Below, piece after piece: positions 58,322-64,000 of a stretch of DNA of 64,000 nucleotides. The stretch is from Acanthamoeba castellanii str. Neff (Eukaryota; Discosea; Longamoebia; Acanthamoebidae), in the NCBI RefSeq assembly GCF_000313135.1, contig NW_004457445.1:11955-75954 (forward strand). The letters run 5' to 3'. A model generated the notes under the pieces. It did no database searches and was not told the origin of the DNA. It worked only from the letters and a program-made list of their open reading frames with translations. The translations under genes and the position numbers were made by a program. Within the stretch, counting starts at the first letter, position 1. Every line of letters begins with the position of its first letter.

Positions 58322-60676
58322 TCACAGTTTGGCGGTGGAGCGGGACTGGCTGCGCTTCTCGAGCTCGACTCGTAGCAGCTCACGGCGGAGGATCTTGCCG
58401 CTGGGCGACTTGGGCACCACAGCGATGAACTCGATCTCCTTGGGTCGCTTGTAGGACGTCAGCTTGCTGTGCATGAACGCGTTGATGTCCGCCTTGGTCA
58501 CGTGCTCATGGCCCTGTGCCACACACCATGACATTAGTGGTTGAGCCAATAACAGTAATAATGAAATAAGAAATGAAAAGGGTGGCGGAAGCCCGACCTT
58601 CTTCAAGACGACGAAGGCCTTGGGAATCTCGCCGGCCTCGACGTCAGGAACGCCGATCACGGCCGCATCAGCGACGGCGGGGTGCGAGAGGAGGGCCGCC
58701 TCGAGTTCGGCCGGTGCCACTTGCAGACCCTTGAACTTGATCAGCTCCTTGACCCTGCGCAGGCAGGCATACAACAAGCCACCGCTGTGAGCTGATGCCA
58801 AAAGGGAGTGATGCACACAGGCACGTACCTGTCGACAATGTAGAAGTAGGAGTCATCATCGGCATAGCCGATGTCGCCAGTCTTCAGCCAGCCGTCTTCG
58901 GTGATCATGTCCTTGGTGGCCGCCTCGTTGTTGTAGTACCCCTTCATGATCTGAGGTCCGCGCATCCAGATCTCACCACGCTTGTGCGGCCCGACCGACT
59001 CGCCTAGAACCCCGCCCAAACCAACGAGATTTTGTTGTGAATAGGCGCTCAACATGGCCAGGGTCTAGTCAATCTCTTCCCCGAGGAGAGCGAGGGAGTA
59101 CCAGTGGCAGTGTCAACCAGCCGAAGCTCGGTGTTGCTGAGGAGAGGTCCGATTGAGGCGGGCTGCGCAGCGTGTGGGTGATCCAGGGTGAGTAAGTTTT
59201 GAGGAGCACAAGCAAATAAGTGGAGTAGTTGTGGGGGTGGTACCTTGATGGTCTTGGGGTCGTCAGGGGTGACGTGCGTGGTGGGGCTGGTCTCGGTGAG
59301 ACCGTAGCCCTGCTTGACGATCACGTTGAGCTTCGCCTGGCATTCGGCCTGCAGCTCCGGCCCCAAGGGGGCAGCGCCAGAGTTGATGACCCGCAGCTTG
59401 GATAGGTCGTACTGGGCAACGAGCGGGTCCTTGGTCAGCTGGAGAATGATGGGCGGCACCAGGTAGGCCCTCGTAACTCCATAGTCTGAAACGCAAAACA
59501 CCAACCGTGAGTGAGAGATGTCGTATCGCGTAATTCGGGAGAAGCGCAGCGTACGTTGGCACACATGAAGGAAGTCCTTCAGTTGGTACTTGGGCATGGT
59601 GATCAGCGTGACGCCGTGGTAGAGACCGCAGTTCATGATGCACTGCATGCCGTAGATATGGTACATGGGCAGCACAGCGACAAGCACGGCCGACGTGTGA
59701 AGCGCGCCCTCGGCGGCCACGCTCTGCAGGACGTTGGCCGTCAGGTTGCGATGGGTGAGCATGACTCCCTTGGGGAGACCCGTGGTGCCAGACGAGTACG
59801 GCAGAGCAGCCACGTCGTTCTCCGGGTCGATCACCACCTGCGCGAATTCCGATGCCGTGAGTTGCTGCCACCGTGCTTACCACACATAAGTCTCGGTAGA
59901 CTTGACGATGGGATTACCTGGTGGAGCCTCTGAAGGTCCTCCTCGGTGGGCGGCTGCATAGTCTCACGGAAGGGGATAGTGCCGGCCACGTCGGTCTGCT
60001 TCGTAGAGAACAAGATGATGGGCCTGCCCTCGGCCGCCTTCTTGACCTTTTCTGCACGTGGGCGATCATGGTTGAGAGGCGACTCTTCAACACATTGGAC
60101 AAGTGGCACACCATGCGCAGGCGGTACGAACCCAAGTCCTCCTCAATGGTGAAGATGATCGAGGCGTTGGAGTGCGTCAGCTGCTTCTGCATCTCCTCCG
60201 CCGTGTAGTGCGGGTTGACCGTCGTCAGCGTGCCGCCGGTAGAAACAACTCCCTGCCAAACACACCAAGCGTAAGCACCTTTCAAATAAAATAAAAATTA
60301 TAAATAGAAACTATGACAGGAAAATAGGCTATTATTATTAAAAAATAGAAATAAAATACTACAATTATTAAAAATTGGCGAGATATTGGAGGGGTCGGCG
60401 TACGTGGAAGACAATGGCGTACTCGGGGAGGTTGTAGGAAATGAGGGCGAGGGTTTGGCCCTTGCCGAAGCCTCGGCGCAGCAGCCACGCGCCGAAGGCC
60501 TCAATACCGGACCGCAGGGCGCCGTAGGTCAAGGTGCGGCCGGTGACCGAGTCCACCAGGGCCGGCTTGGCCTGGTCGTGCTGCGCCATACGGTCCAGCA
60601 GGAACTTGTGGTAGGGCACATTGGGCAGCTGTACTGTCGGATACGGGCTCCGGTAGATGTGTACGTTCTTGTCCAT
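58322..60676 (-). CDS. 4-coumarate-CoA-ligase-like acyl-CoA synthetase, likely peroxisomal
   Basis: ANL-superfamily enzyme that activates a carboxylic acid as an acyl-adenylate and transfers it to CoA. ATG at 60676 ([20 protein letters not shown]). Motifs: [40 protein letters not shown]; the AMP-binding P-loop [90 protein letters not shown] (the A8-region Asp); [20 protein letters not shown]; and the C-terminal catalytic Lys in [15 protein letters not shown] at 58322-58324. The last residues are TAKL: AKL is an accepted PTS1 variant, as in plant OPC-8/4CL-like peroxisomal ligases. The substrate may be a fatty or aromatic acid; true phenylpropanoid metabolism is not implied. Around 60100 one exon end (near the [15 protein letters not shown] stretch) is uncertain. 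Confidence 0.9.
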
Positions 60677-60984
60677 AGTTCGCGGGGCTGAACAACAGCG
60701 GTATCGGGGCACAGTTGGCGAGTGACTCTCTTCGTAGCGAGAAAGAAAAAGACTCGGCCAACAAGCAGCAACTGAAGCGCACCAAGTAACTCTCCGAAAA
60801 AGTAGTTTCCCGCCAGTAGGAACCTTGTTGCGGAGCTTTATGGACGAGTTGAAACATTTACGGAAATTTGGGGAACTTTATTGAGGTGCGCAAAAGTTGC
60901 AGCTTGCTTTTCTTTGAGGTTTTCTTTTGGAGAACCAACACACCGAGTCAAATCGACAAGAAGAGACTTAATCGAAGAGCAATC
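60677..60984. promoter_or_regulatory. Divergent region between the acyl-CoA ligase and Tctex-1 genes
   Basis: 308 bases separate the two start codons. It is AT-richer than the flanks and includes a purine-rich part next to the ligase and an ATTGAGG/ACTTTATT stretch near 60875. No sharp promoter motif is recognised, and no open frame looks coding. Confidence 0.5.
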
Positions 60985-61710
60985 ATGGCAGAGGTAGCTT
61001 GCCTTCATGGATCTCCGTTTGTTTTTTGCTCATCTCCTAATTTCAATCAATAGGCGAGATTGGGCGCAGACGAGGTAAACTCGATAATGAAGGAGGTTCG
61101 ACATGCTCCATCCCCTCTCGCGATTTTTAATTATTAATTTGATAGCGTGCATTGTAGGCCACCGAGGAGACGCTTGCTGGTCACCAGTTCGTCTACGCCG
61201 ACATCTCTAAGTGGACAAAGGAGATCATGGACACTTGCATCAGAAACCTCAGTGCACTCAAGAAGCCCTACAAGTTCATTGGTACCTTCGTCTTGCTGTT
61301 CTTTGCTTCCCGCGTCACTGCGACGCCATTCGGCACTCCTTGTTGCGTGCAGAGGACCTCCTCGGTCGAGCCGAGTGTCTTCTCTCTTTGCTTTCTTGTC
61401 AAGGCTCACCTTGTCGTGCTTCCCCCTTACCATTCTGGCGTTGGTGCTGCCGCAGTCACATGCGTAATCATGCAGAAGAAGGGTGCCGGCTTCCATGAGG
61501 CCAGCTCGTGCTACTGGGACAGCGCAAACGATCGTACTTCTCTCTTTCCTCCTTGCTCTTGTGCCGTTGTTGACGTTGCTCACGGGCGCGCTCCACTCGT
61601 TGCTCCGTGTAGTGAGCTATTCGTACCGTTGGGAGAACAAATCAATGCACTGCATCACGTCCGTGTTCGCCATCAGCCTCTACGCTGGCAACCCCGCACC
61701 CGCGAACTGA
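60985..61710 (+). CDS. DYNLT1: Dynein light chain, Tctex-1 family (DYNLT)
   Basis: Cargo-binding light chain of cytoplasmic dynein. Exon 1 is only MAE (ATG at 60985). The spliced protein reads MAEARLGADEVNSIMKEATE, then [55 protein letters not shown], and LSYSYRWENKSMHCITSVFA with ISLYAGNPAPAN, TGA at 61708-61710. The segments [22 protein letters not shown] and RWENKTMYCIVSAF of human DYNLT1 line up directly, and the length (about 115) is typical. All splice phases fit, for example ATT G|TC ACA. The intron before VTCVIMQ shares an 18-base word with the downstream intergenic region. Confidence 0.93.
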
Positions 61711-62685
61711 GTGAGGTGCATTTTATTTTGTTATTGTTATTATTTATTAGTGCCTTACATTTTGTTTTATCGTTACGGCAGGAATTATTTGAAGATCGTA
61801 CGGAGAAAAGGACAAGGCGTGTTTGTAAAGTCGGTCGTAACCATTTATTTTATTTAACAGTTTATTTTATTATCTTTCCTTCCTTTCTTCCCTCCTCCCT
61901 CCCTTCACCGAGCTTGTTGCATGTCGTTCCTTAGGATGCCCTCGCACATGTGCGTTACCTTCCTGGCGCTCACACCCGGTGTCCCGCTTACCATTCTGGC
62001 GTTGATGCTCGCTTTGATCTGGCGTTGCGCTACAGTGCAGGGCTGGTCCACAAAGCCCACTTCGCGCTCGCCTACCTTCCTCGGCCCAGCGCGTGGCCCT
62101 GCCCTCTACAGCGCTCTCCCCATGGCGCTCTCCCCATGCCATGGCGATCAGCTGCGAGTCAACAGGTTTGGCCCCGGCCAATGGTTTGATTTCTCTTCTC
62201 TCGGAAATCAAAGGCCAGGTCCTAATTTGGGTCACTCCTTTTTTGGCAACCCCGCGAATTGCGCCTGTATGGGCGGTCTTTTCTTTTCTTTTCGTTGAGT
62301 GAGCGAGCTAGGCGAGAGAGTGCTGTGTGTACGTCTCGACTACCTGCTTGTGGGTCCTTCCATCTTCGAGACTCTCGACCAGAGCTCTACTACATCTCTC
62401 TTTGGAAAGCTCTTCGGCATCAGCCCGCTCGCCTCACTTCACATCCGCCTTTTTTCTCCTCTCCACTACTTCACCATCATCCACATCACTTACCTATTTT
62501 TATCATTTATTTTGCCCTCTCTTTTGAACGCACTCGTTACCTTCTCCCTCCCGCCACTCCTAATCGAGCAGACCTCGTCCCGTTCGCGAACAAGAACCTC
62601 AAGACGACGACTCGTCCTGCTCCTCGGCCCTGAGGCCTTCATCACTTACCACACAGCCCTTTCCTCGATTCGACCTACCCACAAG
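61711..62685. other. Long intergenic/5' leader region before the SANT gene
   Basis: About 975 bases with no convincing gene. Contents: a T-rich, AT-rich part just after the dynein light chain stop (61720-61900, likely 3' UTR/terminator); a pyrimidine-rich run (61870-61910); a second copy of CTTACCATTCTGGCGTTG (about 61986), also found in the preceding gene's intron at about 61428; a direct repeat GCGCTCTCCCCATG (62108-62137); and a C/T-rich stretch from 62380 that probably is the SANT gene's 5' UTR. Open frames here have no recognisable similarity. Confidence 0.6.
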
Positions 62686-64000
62686 ATGAGTCTCCTCTCA
62701 CCCTCGGAAGCCACTTTCTTCGGCTTCGAGGACCACACGATGGACATCAGCGAGTTCTTCGCCGGCTCGGACGACCTGCTCTCGGAGGGGTTCGGTATGG
62801 AGACCCACTCGCTCCTGCCCTCACCGCCCGAGATCCGACGTAGCGGCGGCAGCCAGGTTGCATCGGCATCGTCGTCCACGACCTGTCCGACCAGCCTCTT
62901 CTACCACCAGCCGTTGGTGGGCGACGAGGAGAGCGGACCCGAGAGCGAGGACCAACAGACGCCGTGCTCATCTGCCTCTTCTTCTTCTTCGTCATCGTCG
63001 CAAGGCGCAACCGAGACCAGCGCGAATGATGAAGGGTGGACCAAGGAGGACACGCTGCGGCTGACCGACCTGGTCAAGTTCTACGGCCACAACTGGCAGG
63101 AGATTGCCAAGTCCTTCGAGGGCAATACTCACAGCTCCGAGGTACTCCCCTTCTCCTTCATCTTCGTTCTCTTCACAACTTGAGACTGGTGTTGAGGTGG
63201 CGGATGTGACCACAATACAACAGGATTGCCAGCAACAGTACCAGATCTTGATCGACTACGTGACGAAGCAGAACCAACTTCAGCTTCTCGAGACGGCCGA
63301 CGAGTCTGACCCGTCGGGCTCGCCGTCGCCCGCGTGCGAGTTCTTATTCTCGAGCCCCGGCGACAGCAGCATTGACCCGTTCATCATGCAGGCTCTCGGA
63401 GAGAACGAGATCGTGATGGAAATGGGCAACCTGGGCGACTACACCCCCGTCTCCGGCCTGAATCATCACCACCACCACCACTCGCACCACCACCTTCATC
63501 ACCACAGCCACCTCTCGCGCCCGCACCAGCACATCGACATGGCCTCGGTGAACAGCATGAACGCCGCGAGCCTGCTCGAGATGAACCCGCTCAGCGCCCT
63601 CAGCGGTATGGGCATCACGATGGAGTCCTATGGCCTCCGCCAGCAGCCCGTCCGCCGGTTCACCATGGTGCCCTCCGCGTCGATGAGCGTCATCCACCCG
63701 CCGACCAAGTCCCGCAAGACGTCCTCTGGGTCTGGCACCAAGGCCTCGTCCAAGAATTCGAAGAAGGCGGACAAGGCCAAGAAGAAGGCCCTGCGCCGCG
63801 CCGAGAAGGAGAAGCGGAAGGAGCAGCGACGACGCAAGCGCGAGAAGAAGCAGAAGCTCAATGAGAAAAAGCGGGCGGAGAAGGAGGGCCAGCAGCAGCT
63901 CGGAGAGGCCGTCGTCGAGAAGGAGCCCAGCGTCGGCAAGAAGCGAGAGCGGGACGAGTCCCACAAGCCGCACCCGGCCAAGGAGTTCCACAAGCAGCCA
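62686..64000 (+). CDS. SANT/Myb-like domain protein, 3' end outside window
   Basis: ATG at 62686 (MSLLSPSEATFFGFEDHTMD). An acidic, Ser-rich N-terminus precedes a single SANT/Myb-like repeat: DEGWTKEDTLRLTDLVKFYG, then HNWQEIAKSFEGNTHSSE, one intron (63141-63223, GTACTCC..CAACAG), then DCQQQYQILIDYV. The W-x(n)-W spacing and the helix-turn-helix pattern support DNA or histone-tail binding. After it come a Cys-poor acidic segment, a His-rich run (NHHHHHHSHHHLHHHSH, 63462-63510), and a strongly basic coiled region (KKADKAKKKALRRAEKEKRK, 63750-63900) that should be nuclear-targeting. The frame is still open at the window end. Likely a transcription or chromatin factor; targets unknown. Confidence 0.78.

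Overview
The window looks like nuclear DNA of a free-living amoebozoan; Acanthamoeba is my best guess. Exons are GC-rich, and nearly every gene is cut by many introns of roughly 60-150 bases that end in AG and very often start GTAC. Introns carry CA/GT microsatellites. Intergenic gaps are tiny (27 to a few hundred bases). The gene set is eukaryotic throughout: BEACH-WD40, CTNNBL1, MAD1, Tctex-1 dynein light chain, RNase P p30 and a complex I subunit. There is no sign of operons, CRISPR or insertion sequences. The species is an inference.

Layout, left to right. 1-11589 (+) is the 3' part of a giant BEACH-WD40 gene. 11794-13427 (+) is an APH/choline-kinase-like phosphotransferase. 13455-17749 and 17897-22335 (-) are a tandem pair of secreted GH3 beta-glucosidases. 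22592-23617 (-) is RNase P p30, cut by an assembly gap. 23681-24172 (+) is the 3' end of an unknown gene. 24323-24394 (-) is tRNA-Glu(CTC). 24522-24878 (-) is a complex I 20.9-kDa-type subunit. 24999-31949 (-) holds two AMP deaminase units that are probably one fused gene. 32193-34915 (+) is CTNNBL1. 35062-36054 (-) is a short-chain dehydrogenase with a frameshift. 36283-40478 (-) is MAD1. 40747-45932 (-) is an unrecognised alpha-solenoid. 46032-46539 (-) is a selenoprotein W-type gene with its SECIS element. 46773-57164 (-) is a large alpha-2-macroglobulin-like gene. 57332-58109 (-) is a small multi-pass membrane protein, cut by a second gap. 58322-60676 (-) is a 4-coumarate-CoA-ligase-like enzyme with a peroxisomal-type tail. 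60985-61710 (+) is a Tctex-1 light chain. 62686-64000 (+) is the 5' part of a SANT/Myb-like gene.

Three loci stand out. (1) The SelW gene has an in-frame UGA inside a C-x-x-U motif, and a foldable SECIS lies just after its stop. (2) The macroglobulin-like protein has the CxEQ thioester motif, a ubiquitin-like domain at its N-terminus, and a second, very ubiquitin-like domain ending LRLRGG placed where the protease bait region should be. (3) The AMP deaminase locus joins an intact enzyme in frame to a second unit that has lost two active-site residues and carries an inserted B-box-like zinc-finger motif. Apart from the GH3 pair and the AMPD pair, neighbours look functionally unrelated, as expected for a compact protist genome.
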